From contig NZ_BAAAYO010000006.1 in NCBI RefSeq assembly GCF_039536325.1, positions 827,646 through 891,645 of the forward strand: 64,000 nt of DNA, in the 5' to 3' direction. Shown in pieces: positions 49,807 to 58,847 of this stretch. This DNA comes from Paenibacillus_AB hodogayensis (GTDB lineage: Bacteria > Bacillota > Bacilli > Paenibacillales > NBRC-103111). The stretch's first letter is position 1. Each line of letters begins with the position of its first letter. The notes below the pieces were generated by a model, which saw only the letters and a program-made list of their open reading frames with translations, was not told the origin of the DNA and ran no database searches. Both the position numbers and the translations under genes were made by a program.

Positions 49807-51198
49807 TCACTCGCGGACATGCTCGCCCATCCGTTCTCGGACGAGCCGGCACAACGTCTCCTCGTCGATCAACTGCGATCCGTATAACTTGAGCCATCCC
49901 CACAATATCCCGCGGCCCGCCGTCGTCAGATTCAAGTCGCGGTGAAGCCGAAGCGACGGCAAAATGTCCCGGAACAGATCGAACTGCGAGGGCCGGTTTA
50001 AATCCTCCCGGACAACTCCCTCAGCCGCCGGCTTCAACGAAGGCAGACTCAGCGTTTCGCGACGTATTCGCATTTGAGCCGCTTCGGAGCCCAGGAACTC
50101 GACAAGCAGACGCGCCTCGCGCTTATTCGCCGAGCTTTTGCGGATACATGCCCCGTAAGCGATCGTCAACGTCCGCGGCTCGCGCATATAGGGCAGCGGG
50201 GATATGGCGTAGTCCAGATCGGAATACTTCCATGCGTTCATGCTGCTGTAGCCGGCCAGGATCATCGACACCTTGCCCTTCTCGAACAGCTGTCCGGTAT
50301 CGTCGTCGCTCTCCGACAACACCTGGAGGAAGCTGTCCGGGTCCTGAATGATCCTCCGATACAACCTGACGCTATCCAGCAGAGGAGTTCCCGCTATATC
50401 GCATACTCCGCTGCGATCCCTCTCGAAAGCGGAGCCGCTTTGCAGCAAAAATACCGGCCAGCGGTCGGACGAAAGCTCATAGAACACAAAGCCGTGCCGC
50501 TCTCCCTTTCTCGTCAATTTCCGGGCATAGTCCAGGCAAACGTCCCAGGTCCAGCCGCTGTCCGGCTCCGGCAGCCCCGATTCGCGAAAATGCGCCTTGT
50601 TGTAGCAGAGCACGAGCGGGGAAAAAAACAGCGGTTGTCCGTACAATACGTCTTCGGACGCGAAGCTTTCCTGCAAAAAACGATACGTGCCGGGCGCGAC
50701 GCTCAGCGGCTCCAGCGTGTGCAGCAGCCGATATTCGGCCATTTCCTGAAAAAAGGCGTGGTCGGCAATAAACAAATCCACCAGCCCGGCCTCCATAAAT
50801 TCCTTCATGAAGGCGTGCAGGCTTCGCGGAACGGTAATCGTATTTACCCGGATATCGGGGTATTGCATCCTAAAGTCGTCCAGCAGTCCCGATAAAGCCA
50901 TATCGCGCTCCAGATCGCCGCGAATTCCGAGCGTAATCGTCGCCTCCGCTCTTGTCGCGGCGCTCTCCGTTACTTGATTGCCGACGCGGGGAATTTTGCG
51001 AATCAGCTCTTCTTCGACCAGCAGGTCAAGCCCTTGGCGAACCGATTTGTTGCTCATTCCGAACTGCCCGGCCAAATCCGTTTCGGATGGCAAATAGTCT
51101 CCGGGCAGCAGTCTTCCGCTCGCGATATCGTCCCGCAGCTGCTCGATCATCCGCTCCAGGCGGAAGCGAAACAGCCTTTGGCTCGTCTTTCCGCTCAT
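49807..51198 (-). CDS. GntR-type DNA-binding domain fused to a solute-binding-protein domain (second copy)
   Basis: 463 residues. GntR winged helix in about 1-75 (IASGRLLPGDYLPSETDLAG; FGMSNKSVRQGLDLL; IPRVGNQVT). The rest matches the two paralogues: FSPLVLCYNKAHFRESG, then WTWDVCLDYARKLT and RWPVFLLQSG. No signal peptide. Its ATG overlaps the stop of the preceding paralogue by four bases, so the two are translated as a pair and may form a heteromer. The presumed ligand is a sugar or sugar acid. Confidence 0.85.
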   Translation of the reverse strand: MSGKTSQRLFRFRLERMIEQLRDDIASGRLLPGDYLPSETDLAGQFGMSNKSVRQGLDLLVEEELIRKIPRVGNQVTESAATRAEATITLGIRGDLERDMALSGLLDDFRMQYPDIRVNTITVPRSLHAFMKEFMEAGLVDLFIADHAFFQEMAEYRLLHTLEPLSVAPGTYRFLQESFASEDVLYGQPLFFSPLVLCYNKAHFRESGLPEPDSGWTWDVCLDYARKLTRKGERHGFVFYELSSDRWPVFLLQSGSAFERDRSGVCDIAGTPLLDSVRLYRRIIQDPDSFLQVLSESDDDTGQLFEKGKVSMILAGYSSMNAWKYSDLDYAISPLPYMREPRTLTIAYGACIRKSSANKREARLLVEFLGSEAAQMRIRRETLSLPSLKPAAEGVVREDLNRPSQFDLFRDILPSLRLHRDLNLTTAGRGILWGWLKLYGSQLIDEETLCRLVRERMGEHVRE

Positions 51199-52601
51199 GG
51201 GGCTCCTTCCTTCCGCGCGTTTCCGTCAACGCCTTGGTCCAGTTGGGCGCATAATGCATGCTCGTCGATCAGATCGGCCACGTACTGCTTCAGAAGCTCG
51301 CGCAGCGCGTAAAACGACTTCGGCGCAAGCCCCAAATCGCGATGACGGCGATAGCCGGGCACGATGTTGCGGTACAAATGAAACCGGGCGGGCCGGTTCA
51401 GCCCGGCCTCGTCCTCCGCAGGGCCGTCCGCCACCCGCTTCATGGCCGGTATGCTGAGCGACCGTTCGCGAATGAAGCGCTGGGCCGATTCGGAAACGAG
51501 AAATTCGGCCAACGTCCGAGCGGCCGGTTTGTTGCGCGACAGCCGGTTGACCGCAATGCCGATCGACGTCAGCAGCGTCCGTGGCTCGCCGTTGAACGGG
51601 ACGGGGGAAATGTCGTAAGACGGCCCTTCCTTGGCAAATTCGTTCAACAGCATATAGGTGCTAATAATCATCGAAGCTTGGCCCCGGCCGAATAAGTGGA
51701 CAAAATCGCGGCTCGACTCCGCCATATAATCGGGGAACATGTCGCGGTCGCGGACAATCGACTTGTACAGCCGGATATTTTCCAGCAGCTTCGTGCCTTG
51801 CAGCCGGATTTTACCTTCCCCGTCTCTCTGAAAGCCGCTGCCGCTCTGCAGCGGAAATACGGGCCACCGGTTGTTGGACAGCGGATAAAAGCACAGCCCG
51901 TACCGCTGGCCCGGAACGGCGAGGCGGGAGGCGCACTCGATCGCATCGGCCCATGTCCAACTGCCGTCCGGCTCCTGCACGCCCGCTTCGCGGAAATGGT
52001 CCTTATTGTAAGCCAGCACGACCGGCGAGAAAATGACCGGCAGCGCAAGCTGCGTTCCCGAGCAGGCAAACATGTCGTTCAGAAACGGATATGTCCCGTC
52101 CGGCGGGGACAAAGGCTCGAACGGCAGCTCGCGGCCGCTCTCTGTCATTCCCCAAAATATCTCATCGTTGATCATCGCTGCGTCTACAAGTCCGGCATTC
52201 AAATGCGACTCCATGGTGCCGCCATGTTCGCCGTGCGCCAGATTGACGACCTCGACGCGAATATCCGGGTGCAGCTTTTCGAACTGCTCGATCAGCCCAG
52301 GCAGCCTCATGTCCCGATCCAGCGAATGCATTGATCCGAGCACCAACGTAGACACGGGGCGCTTCGCCGCATGGGTGACAATGCTCCCGACCCGCGGTAT
52401 TTTCTCGATCAGTCCTGCGTTCATCAGTTGTTCGAGCCCTTTGCGGACCGTTTTGTTGCTCAAGCCGAACTGCTTGACGAGAGCCAGCTCGGAAGGCAAA
52501 TAATCGCCTGGCGCGTATTTGCCGTGTACGACAATGTCTTCCCTCAGCAGGGCAATCAGATCGTCAAGCCGGTACGGTTTACCGGTCGGTCGTGTTGTCA
52601 T
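51195..52601 (-). CDS. GntR-type DNA-binding domain fused to a solute-binding-protein domain (third copy)
   Basis: 468 residues. The GntR domain (LREDIVVHGKYAPGDYLPSE; FGLSNKTVRKGLEQLM; IPRVGSIVT) is followed by the same binding-protein fold: FSPVVLAYNKDHFREAG, EPDGSWTWADAIECASRLA and RWPVFPLQSG. First gene of the overlapping tandem pair, reading away from a divergent 2-hydroxyacid dehydrogenase gene 413 bases off, which is the most likely regulated gene. Confidence 0.85.
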   Translation of the reverse strand: MTTRPTGKPYRLDDLIALLREDIVVHGKYAPGDYLPSELALVKQFGLSNKTVRKGLEQLMNAGLIEKIPRVGSIVTHAAKRPVSTLVLGSMHSLDRDMRLPGLIEQFEKLHPDIRVEVVNLAHGEHGGTMESHLNAGLVDAAMINDEIFWGMTESGRELPFEPLSPPDGTYPFLNDMFACSGTQLALPVIFSPVVLAYNKDHFREAGVQEPDGSWTWADAIECASRLAVPGQRYGLCFYPLSNNRWPVFPLQSGSGFQRDGEGKIRLQGTKLLENIRLYKSIVRDRDMFPDYMAESSRDFVHLFGRGQASMIISTYMLLNEFAKEGPSYDISPVPFNGEPRTLLTSIGIAVNRLSRNKPAARTLAEFLVSESAQRFIRERSLSIPAMKRVADGPAEDEAGLNRPARFHLYRNIVPGYRRHRDLGLAPKSFYALRELLKQYVADLIDEHALCAQLDQGVDGNARKEGAP

Positions 52602-52791
52602 CGCCGATTCAGCCTCAATTCCTTCATATCGCTACTTGTCATTGTACCTCTATTCGTTACGGTAACGCTATTCGTCGAACCTTTCTAACCGCCCATTCCA
52701 GGAATGGTGCCCAGGCTGTACTCGATACGGAACGCATTCGAACAACCGTCCCCGCCGCGGCGGTAACTCTATCTTAATGGAATACACATGA

Positions 52792-52818
52792 AAAAGTACA
52801 GCAGATTACTGTACTTTT
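52792..52818. promoter_or_regulatory. Perfect 10-bp inverted repeat, candidate operator
   Basis: AAAAGTACAG (52792-52801) and CTGTACTTTT (52809-52818) with a 7-base spacer lie 30 bases before a promoter. The half-word TACAGCAGAT recurs at 52975-52984 as part of CAGTATACAGCAGAT. Likely a binding site for one of the divergent GntR fusions. Confidence 0.5.
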
Positions 52819-52847
52819 ATGCGATATTTACACTACATAAAATAATA

Positions 52848-52876
52848 TTGACAGATTTGTCGTTAGATTTTATGCT
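52848..52876 (+). promoter_or_regulatory. Sigma-A-type promoter of the 2-hydroxyacid dehydrogenase gene
   Basis: TTGACA (52848-52853), 17-base spacer, TATGCT (52871-52876), in a markedly AT-rich 52790-52990 stretch. The rest of 52602-53014 has no supportable gene. Confidence 0.6.
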
Positions 52877-53014
52877 TTTTACATCTGTTGTGAGTTACAT
52901 TTGTTCTACAACCAAGACTATTCATTCCCAATCTTTATTTTCAGTACTAAACTGGAATGAACAAAATACATCAGTATACAGCAGATAAAACTTGATGGAA
53001 CGAGGCTGAACACG

Positions 53015-54007
53015 ATGACGCTAAAGATCGCCATTCTGCCGCCCGACAGCGCGCGGCAACGGGTTTTGAACGACAAGCATCTGACTCAATTGAAGCAATG
53101 GGGCGAAGTCGTATGCAACGGAAGCGGAACGAACGACCCCGAGGCGATTCGCGGCACGATTGCCAACGCCGACATCGCGATTACGACATGGGGCACCCCT
53201 AGTCTGAGTGGAGATATTCTTGATGCCGCTCCGCATTTGAAAGCGGTTATCCACGCGGCCGGGACCGTCAAGCCGATCGTATCGCCAGAGCTGTGGAGCC
53301 GGGGCATACGCGTATCGAGCGGCAACGGTCCGCTCGGGAAGGGCGTGGCGGAAACTGCCCTCGGTCTGACGATCGCCAGTCTGAAGAACATGTGGAAAAT
53401 ATCCCGGGAAACGGAAGAAGGCGGCTGGGCCGAGGAGAAGCAGCGGGTCCGCGAGCTATACGACATCACCGTCGGGGTTATCGGTGCAGGCAAGGCCGGT
53501 CAGCATTACATCAAGCTGCTGCAAAACTTCGACGTCACCGTTCTGCTGGCCGATCCGCTTGTTACGGCGGAGCAGGCGAAAGCGATCGGCGCCTCGAAGG
53601 TGGAGCTGGAGCAATTGCTCGGCCTCGCCGACGTCGTTTCCATCCATGCGCCGTCACTGCCGTCCACCTATAAAATGATCAATCGAGAGCGGCTCGCTCT
53701 GATGAAAGATAACGCCATCCTGATCAATACCGCGCGCGGCTCGATTATCGACGAGGAAGCGCTCATAGCGGAGCTGAGACAGGAGCGCCTGTCCGCCTGC
53801 ATCGACGTGACCGATCCGGAGCCGCCTGTAGCGGATCATCCGTTCCGCAGCTTGCGGAACTGCACCCTGACGTCGCATATCGCCGGTTCGGTTACGAACG
53901 GCATGTACCGGCTCGGTCAATTCGCCGTCAATGAGGTCGAGCTTTGGAAAAACGGCGGGCGCATGGAAGGGGAAGTGGAAGAGTCGGAGATGGCTTTTCT
54001 CGCCTGA
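53015..54007 (+). CDS. D-isomer specific 2-hydroxyacid dehydrogenase
   Basis: 330 residues. NAD site VGVIGAGKAGQHYIKLLQNF; catalytic Arg in LINTARGSIIDEEAL, Glu in VTDPEPP and His in LTSHIAGS, the normal Arg-Glu-His set. Such enzymes reduce 2-keto acids or glyoxylate-type compounds, or oxidise phosphoglycerate; this branch often accompanies sugar-acid loci. It diverges from the tandem GntR fusions. Confidence 0.92.
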   Translation: MTLKIAILPPDSARQRVLNDKHLTQLKQWGEVVCNGSGTNDPEAIRGTIANADIAITTWGTPSLSGDILDAAPHLKAVIHAAGTVKPIVSPELWSRGIRVSSGNGPLGKGVAETALGLTIASLKNMWKISRETEEGGWAEEKQRVRELYDITVGVIGAGKAGQHYIKLLQNFDVTVLLADPLVTAEQAKAIGASKVELEQLLGLADVVSIHAPSLPSTYKMINRERLALMKDNAILINTARGSIIDEEALIAELRQERLSACIDVTDPEPPVADHPFRSLRNCTLTSHIAGSVTNGMYRLGQFAVNEVELWKNGGRMEGEVEESEMAFLA

Positions 54008-54165
54008 TTGCCGGCTGCCTGTTCGGGACGCTCGCCGCTTGAGGAGTTCATACCGGAATTGGGGACTATTCGAAGCCGAGAGCGCATATCCCGTCCAGCC
54101 GTACGCTCAACGAGGTCCAATATGGCAAGGGCCTGCGCGGCCTGCGGAAGCAAGCCGCAGCAGCA

Positions 54166-54210
54166 CAAAAAGCCGGAAGCGCGCTATCCTTGCGCGCCAT
54201 CCGGCTTTTT
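54166..54210. terminator. Bidirectional terminator
   Basis: AAAAAGCCGGA pairs with TCCGGCTTTTT, with an inner GCGCG/CGCGC pairing. It ends the dehydrogenase gene and the convergent lipoprotein gene. Confidence 0.9.
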
Positions 54211-54223
54211 GCCCCCGACCTCA

Positions 54224-54997
54224 TCATTCCCCGACAATCTCGATCTTGACGACGCTGCTTTGCCCGGGATATGACTGCAACGTAAGTCCCGTCGACCAAG
54301 CCTGCACTCTCATACCGACCGTAAGGCTTTCGAACGACACCGTCTCGGGACGGTCGCCGCCACGGACGACTTTGCCGTCCTCGCTCAGCGTAATCCATAC
54401 CGCCACGGGATCCTTCGTATTGCCGTTCGTCCGACTGGCATCGACCACGAGCACCCGGTCGCTCTCGACCTTCCGAATCGTGCCGGCCACATCGGCCGTA
54501 GATTCGCAGCACGCCCGGACCGACAGCTCGATCGGAAACGGCCCGCCGGCATACTCGTACAGCGACTGGCGAACTTCCTTCAGCTCCTGCACCGCGATCG
54601 GCTTGTCGACATCGCCGTATCGGCGCACGGTCATCATCATATGATCCTTGCCCGTACCGAAGGCGAGCACCTGAACGGAATGCTTCTCCTTCAAGTCCTC
54701 CACATGCCGGAGCAGCTTGCCGTTGATCTCGGCAAGGTCGATCTTATCCGTCTGCCCTTCCGCCGGCAGCGAAAGCTCCTTCATCGCCGCTCTGTCCGAC
54801 GACGGCAGCTCCCGGGCCGCCTTTCCCTCTGAAGGCTGCAATACCGTCTGCTTCTGCCCGTCCGACTGCTGGCCCGCATTCCCCGCTGCGGACGCCCCGC
54901 CGCATGCGCTGCAGGCGAGCAAGCAAGCGACAGCGAGCCAACTGAGGAGCAGGCTGCTGCTACCGTTTCCCGACATCCCCGCACATCCCTTCGTCAT
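54224..54997 (-). CDS. Lipoprotein of unknown function
   Basis: 257 residues from the ATG at 54997; the ATG at 54976 has a better ribosome binding site (AAGGG) but would give an uncharged signal peptide. Lipobox ACSAC, then a Gln/Ser/Gly linker. Two beta-rich parts follow: INGKLLRHVEDLKEKHSVQV with LAFGTGKDHMMMTVRRYG, and AGTIRKVESDRVLVVDA, then DGKVVRGGD, an OB-like DUF3221-style barrel. Function unknown. Confidence 0.65.
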   Translation of the reverse strand: MTKGCAGMSGNGSSSLLLSWLAVACLLACSACGGASAAGNAGQQSDGQKQTVLQPSEGKAARELPSSDRAAMKELSLPAEGQTDKIDLAEINGKLLRHVEDLKEKHSVQVLAFGTGKDHMMMTVRRYGDVDKPIAVQELKEVRQSLYEYAGGPFPIELSVRACCESTADVAGTIRKVESDRVLVVDASRTNGNTKDPVAVWITLSEDGKVVRGGDRPETVSFESLTVGMRVQAWSTGLTLQSYPGQSSVVKIEIVGE

Positions 54998-55067
54998 TTT
55001 TTTCCAGCTAGCTTTATGGACGCCAAGATATCCGGAAAGGTTGCACATGGGGCGGGAAGCGGGATTT

Positions 55068-55541
55068 TTATTTACGCAGTTGAGCGGCCATCTCTTCATC
55101 CTCGCGCTGCAAGGCGATCTCGAGCGGGGTGTGTCCCTTGCGGTTTTTTGCTTCACGGTTCGCGCCTCGGGTCAGCAGCAGCTCGACCACGTCCAAGCGC
55201 TCCTCGCCGTCGGACACCTGCGTGTGCAGCGGAGTGCTGCCGTCGTCGGATGCGGCGTCGATAAGCGCACCGCGATCCAGCAGCCGGGCCGCCACTTGTG
55301 GATCAAGGGCCAGATGCAGCGGGGTGATTCCCTCGTCGTTGCGGGCGTTCACCTCGGCCCCTTGGTCGATCAAGTAGTCGATCATCTTGACATTTTCCGT
55401 CATGACCGCGCCGTGCAGGATGGAAAATTCGTACTCGTCTTTCCCCTTGATCAGTTCGGGGTTAGCATTCAGTATCTTCTTGACTTGCTTGAAATCTCCT
55501 ACTTCGGCGGCTTCGGATAAATCCTCGAACTCAAAGGCCAT
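55068..55541 (-). CDS. Ankyrin repeat protein
   Basis: 157 residues from the ATG at 55541 (AGAGGAG upstream). About four ankyrin repeats: FEDLSEAAEVGDFKQVKKIL, YEFSILHGAVMTENVKMIDY, GITPLHLALDPQVAARLLDR and GSTPLHTQVSDGEERLDVVE, then HTPLEIALQREDEEMAAQLR. A cytoplasmic protein-binding scaffold; partner unknown. It follows the two hypothetical genes at 55.6-56.8 kb on the same strand. Confidence 0.9.
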   Translation of the reverse strand: MAFEFEDLSEAAEVGDFKQVKKILNANPELIKGKDEYEFSILHGAVMTENVKMIDYLIDQGAEVNARNDEGITPLHLALDPQVAARLLDRGALIDAASDDGSTPLHTQVSDGEERLDVVELLLTRGANREAKNRKGHTPLEIALQREDEEMAAQLRK

Positions 55542-55598
55542 CTCGCTCGCTCCTCTTTCTCGAAATCGGTATGTAGTTCTCGCGGTTCTGCCCACCGG

Positions 55599-56144
55599 TT
55601 ACGGAAAATCCAGCTCCGCGTCGATCGTGCGAAACATTTCCTTGATCTGCTCCGGATAACGCTCCTCCAGCGACTTCCATTTCGCGTTGGGCAGCACCAG
55701 CAGCTCGTGCGTATCGGAGAAATACGACGCCTCGAACAGACGAAGCTCGTATTTGTCCCGAATCAGCCCGTTCATGCCGCGAATCGTCATATAACGGTCC
55801 TTCTGGGAAAAGCTTAGCGGGATTCGATGCAGCTCTCCGTTATAGGTGACATCGAGCCCTTCGTCGGTTGCGGCGGCCTGGACGGTTTCGTCCGGAAGAT
55901 TGCGGCCGATCAGAAGAACGATCTCTTCGTCTTCTTCCCGCCAGTCCACGATGACGCCGAACACGGCGGCGAACAGATCGCGAATTTGGTTGCCGTCCTC
56001 CTGCTTGTCTCCGGTCAGCAAATCCTGCGCATCGTTAACGCCGTATCGTTTCAGTACGGAGCCGTGCTCCTGCCCGAACGTCTTCAGCCGTTCCGCGTCC
56101 CCTTCGAGCAGCATCGCAAGCTCGTTGTCGCTAGGCATTCTCAT
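55599..56144 (-). CDS. Hypothetical protein (181 aa)
   Basis: Start ATG at 56144, seven bases after AAAGGTGG and overlapping the end of the preceding gene by 14 bases, so coupled translation is likely. The product is acidic (DWREEDEEIVLLIGRNLP; SDTHELLVLPNAKWKSLEER) with mixed alpha/beta character and no membrane segment or signal. I do not recognise the family. Confidence 0.65.
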   Translation of the reverse strand: MRMPSDNELAMLLEGDAERLKTFGQEHGSVLKRYGVNDAQDLLTGDKQEDGNQIRDLFAAVFGVIVDWREEDEEIVLLIGRNLPDETVQAAATDEGLDVTYNGELHRIPLSFSQKDRYMTIRGMNGLIRDKYELRLFEASYFSDTHELLVLPNAKWKSLEERYPEQIKEMFRTIDAELDFP

Positions 56145-56781
56145 GACTTGTCCACCTTTCGATTGTCTCGAGTTCCCGCAGCGCTTCCTCCGCATGCCTC
56201 GCAGGGTGAAGAGCGTGAATAAGAGCCTCCGTCACAGGAGCCCCGGCGTACACTTGTCGGACGGCCTCCAGGGAAACCGGCATTTCATAGTAGCTTTCCG
56301 CCCATTTCGCATAAGCGTCCGGGGTTTGCCGAACGGTGCCCAGCAAGAAGCCGGAGCCGTCGTCGGCGCCGTCCGGCAGACGCACTTCGCCCTTGCTCCA
56401 GACGGAAGCCCCTTGTTCCCGCCACAGGCAAAAGGTAACCTCGTCCCGTTCGAGCGCTTCGTCGTCCAGCAGGCCGAACAGCGCGGCCGGCACTTCATCG
56501 TAAATGCCCGGCCATACCCGGTATGCGTCCCCGGCATGCGGGCTCAAGAGAGATTCATGATCGAAGCCTTTTACCAAAACTCCCTGCCGGGCAAACAGTA
56601 TGAACATGACGTCCCCCGCGCCGTTATCCACGGTCGCGAGCGTACTGCCGTCGGGCCTGCGAGGTTCCAGACTGTAGTAGCGCAGCCAAGATTCCGGACA
56701 TAAAATCAAATCGAGGATAGCCGATGCGCGCAAACTATTTTTCAACATATACGGTTCCATCCATTCCACCGCGATCGTCAT
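56131..56781 (-). CDS. Conserved hypothetical protein (216 aa)
   Basis: Reads MFILFARQGVLVKGFDHESL, then WPGIYDEVPAALFGLLDDEA and VTFCLWREQGASVWSKGEV. I recall similar proteins in Bacillales and actinobacteria without assigned function. Soluble, with many aromatic residues. First of a three-gene minus-strand set with the 181-aa hypothetical and the ankyrin protein. The 222 bases upstream hold nothing recognisable. Confidence 0.7.
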   Translation of the reverse strand: MTIAVEWMEPYMLKNSLRASAILDLILCPESWLRYYSLEPRRPDGSTLATVDNGAGDVMFILFARQGVLVKGFDHESLLSPHAGDAYRVWPGIYDEVPAALFGLLDDEALERDEVTFCLWREQGASVWSKGEVRLPDGADDGSGFLLGTVRQTPDAYAKWAESYYEMPVSLEAVRQVYAGAPVTEALIHALHPARHAEEALRELETIERWTSHENA

Positions 56782-57003
56782 AGGCTCTCCTCCTTCCCAT
56801 CCAGTTTAATGCCGGAGCAAGAGGCCGCACATCCGTCCTTCGCCCCAAAGTTGGAAGAGACCTCAGCCTATTACCCTCCGATCGGCTCATTCAAACAGCA
56901 AAATAACGCGTATCCGGACAACGCCAAAAGAGCGGTCGGTGCGACCGCCCTTCGCGGGCTCGCGGACTCCATTATTACGGCAAAGTCAGTCCGGTGCAGC
57001 CCC

Positions 57004-57870
57004 CTATTCAGCCGCTTGGCGCGCTTTGTATTCGCCCGGCGTCATTCCGTGAATACGTTTGAAGGCGCGGATAAAATAATTGGCTTCCATTCCCAGCGCG
57101 GAAGCCGTGTCCTGGATGCTCATATCGAGACCGAGCAGATGAAGCGACTTTTCAAAACGAAAATCTTCCAAATATTTATGCATCGTCATTCCGTAAGCTT
57201 GCCTGAAGAGCCGGTTCAAATGCTGCACCGTGTAGCCCAAGCTTTGCGCGCATTCGGCCAGCAGGATCGGTTCCGCATAATGCTCGCGGATCATCTTGGC
57301 CGCCATCCGGACGGCGGCAGCGCCGTTCTTCGCCTCGCCGGGAGCTTCCCTGTCCGTTCGAAGCGCGGACTGCTTCAGAACCTCCAGCAGCAGCTCGTAA
57401 AGCAGCACGGAGACGCTCCATTCGTGCTCGGGCGCGTTTTGCCGCACAAGCTGATACATGTTGTCAAACAGCACCCAGATCGTTTTCGTCGATCTTAGCG
57501 GGATCGTTTCCATAAGCGGCACCTTCATCATGTCCAGCAGGCTGCCGATAGCCGGTCCCGTCATCGTGATAAACCCGTGCATCCATACCGTATCGGGATG
57601 CGGATAGTACGTGTGGGGTACATGCGCCGGCAAAATGCAAGCCTCGTTATCCCCAAGCGTCCACTCCTTGCCGGTGTGCAAATTTTGAAACCGGCCGCCT
57701 CCGGATCGGTTAATAAACAAATGCGGCACCGGGAACCCTTCGAGCCGGATAATTTTCTTCTGTTTGCTGATCCCGATCTTGTACAGCCGCAGCGGAAGGT
57801 TGGTCAGGATTGCGTCGTCCAGCACATAGGGACGTATTTGGTGAATTCGATTCCCCTCCTCTTTCCCCAT
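57004..57870 (-). CDS. AraC family transcriptional regulator
   Basis: 288 residues from the ATG at 57870 (a TTG two codons earlier is possible; no clear ribosome binding site). A cupin-like sensor in 1-150 (EACILPAHVPHTYYPHPDTV) precedes the double helix-turn-helix (LAECAQSLGYTVQHLNRLFR; IQDTASALGMEANYFIRAFK). It diverges from the isomerase/oxidoreductase pair at 58.1-59.8 kb, its probable target. Confidence 0.92.
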   Translation of the reverse strand: MGKEEGNRIHQIRPYVLDDAILTNLPLRLYKIGISKQKKIIRLEGFPVPHLFINRSGGGRFQNLHTGKEWTLGDNEACILPAHVPHTYYPHPDTVWMHGFITMTGPAIGSLLDMMKVPLMETIPLRSTKTIWVLFDNMYQLVRQNAPEHEWSVSVLLYELLLEVLKQSALRTDREAPGEAKNGAAAVRMAAKMIREHYAEPILLAECAQSLGYTVQHLNRLFRQAYGMTMHKYLEDFRFEKSLHLLGLDMSIQDTASALGMEANYFIRAFKRIHGMTPGEYKARQAAE

Positions 57871-58051
57871 ATTCAATTTATGCTATCCATATTCAAAAAC
57901 TCAGATTGTTTTCGACTTGCGGCCGATGATAAGATAGCCCTGAACAAGCAACATCCGAAGAGTTACTCCCAAGCTTGTGCTGCAAGGCCATCATAGCCAA
58001 ACGTGTTTTATTTGTCCAGTTCTTTTACGTTCAGCAAGGAGGAGAGGTAAA

Positions 58052-58822
58052 TTGAAGTACGCTTTGAGTGCGGGCGCTTACAAAGGGAAAAATGTTATTG
58101 AATTGCTAGAAAAAGTAGCGGAGCACGGATTTCACGGTCTGGAGTATTTGAACTGGCGGGCCGTGCCGGACGTCAAGGAGCTGGTCAAGGCGCAGGACCG
58201 CCTTGGCGTCGGCATCAGCGCGGTATGCACGACTTTCTTCAACTTGGTCGACGGCTCCAAGCGGGAGCAATACTTGGACGGACTCGTCCAGACGCTGGAC
58301 TTTTGCAAGGCGGCGGGAAGACCCAGCATCATTACGCAGACCGGGCAGGAAATGCCGGGTATAGCGCGCGAAAAGCAGAAGCGCGACATGGTGGAAACCT
58401 TGAAGCGTTGCGCTGCCCTGTGCGAAGCGGCCGGCGTCGTGCTCGAGCTGGAGCCGTTGAACGGGCTGGTCGATCACCCTGGCCACTTCCTGCAATATTC
58501 CGACGAATCGGCCGATGTGATCGACCAAGTCGGCAGCCCTTGCGTCAAGCTGGTGTTCGATGTGTACCATCAACAAATTACCGAAGGCAACGTGATTCGT
58601 AACGCGGTCGCTTACTTGGACCGCATCCATCATTTTCATATCGCCGACAATCCGGGCCGCAAGCAGCCGGGAACCGGGGAGCTGAATTACGTCAACATTT
58701 TGAAAGCGATCAAGGGAACCGGATTTGACGGCTTTGTCGCTTTGGAATGCGGGTATACGATCGATACGGACGAAGCGCTTATTCAGTTCAAACGGGATAT
58801 TCTCTCTCATGTCGAGTCTTAG
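58052..58822 (+). CDS. Hydroxypyruvate isomerase-like TIM barrel protein
   Basis: 256 residues from a TTG at 58052 following AAGGAGGAGAGG. Barrel landmarks: FHGLEYLNWRAVPDVKELVK, VLELEPLNGLVDHPGHFLQ (metal Glu), LVFDVYHQQITEGN, HHFHIADNPGRKQPGTGELN and FVALECGYT. HIADNPGRKQPGTGE is the signature of the hydroxypyruvate isomerase/Hyi group. A 25-base gap leads to the oxidoreductase gene. Confidence 0.9.
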   Translation: MKYALSAGAYKGKNVIELLEKVAEHGFHGLEYLNWRAVPDVKELVKAQDRLGVGISAVCTTFFNLVDGSKREQYLDGLVQTLDFCKAAGRPSIITQTGQEMPGIAREKQKRDMVETLKRCAALCEAAGVVLELEPLNGLVDHPGHFLQYSDESADVIDQVGSPCVKLVFDVYHQQITEGNVIRNAVAYLDRIHHFHIADNPGRKQPGTGELNYVNILKAIKGTGFDGFVALECGYTIDTDEALIQFKRDILSHVES

Positions 58823-58847
58823 GAACAAACGGAAAGGGTGACCGAGA

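Noticed and set aside
52788..52988. 66-codon plus-strand open frame in the AT-rich interval
   Set aside because: It covers the inverted repeat and the promoter of the dehydrogenase gene and has no ribosome binding site.
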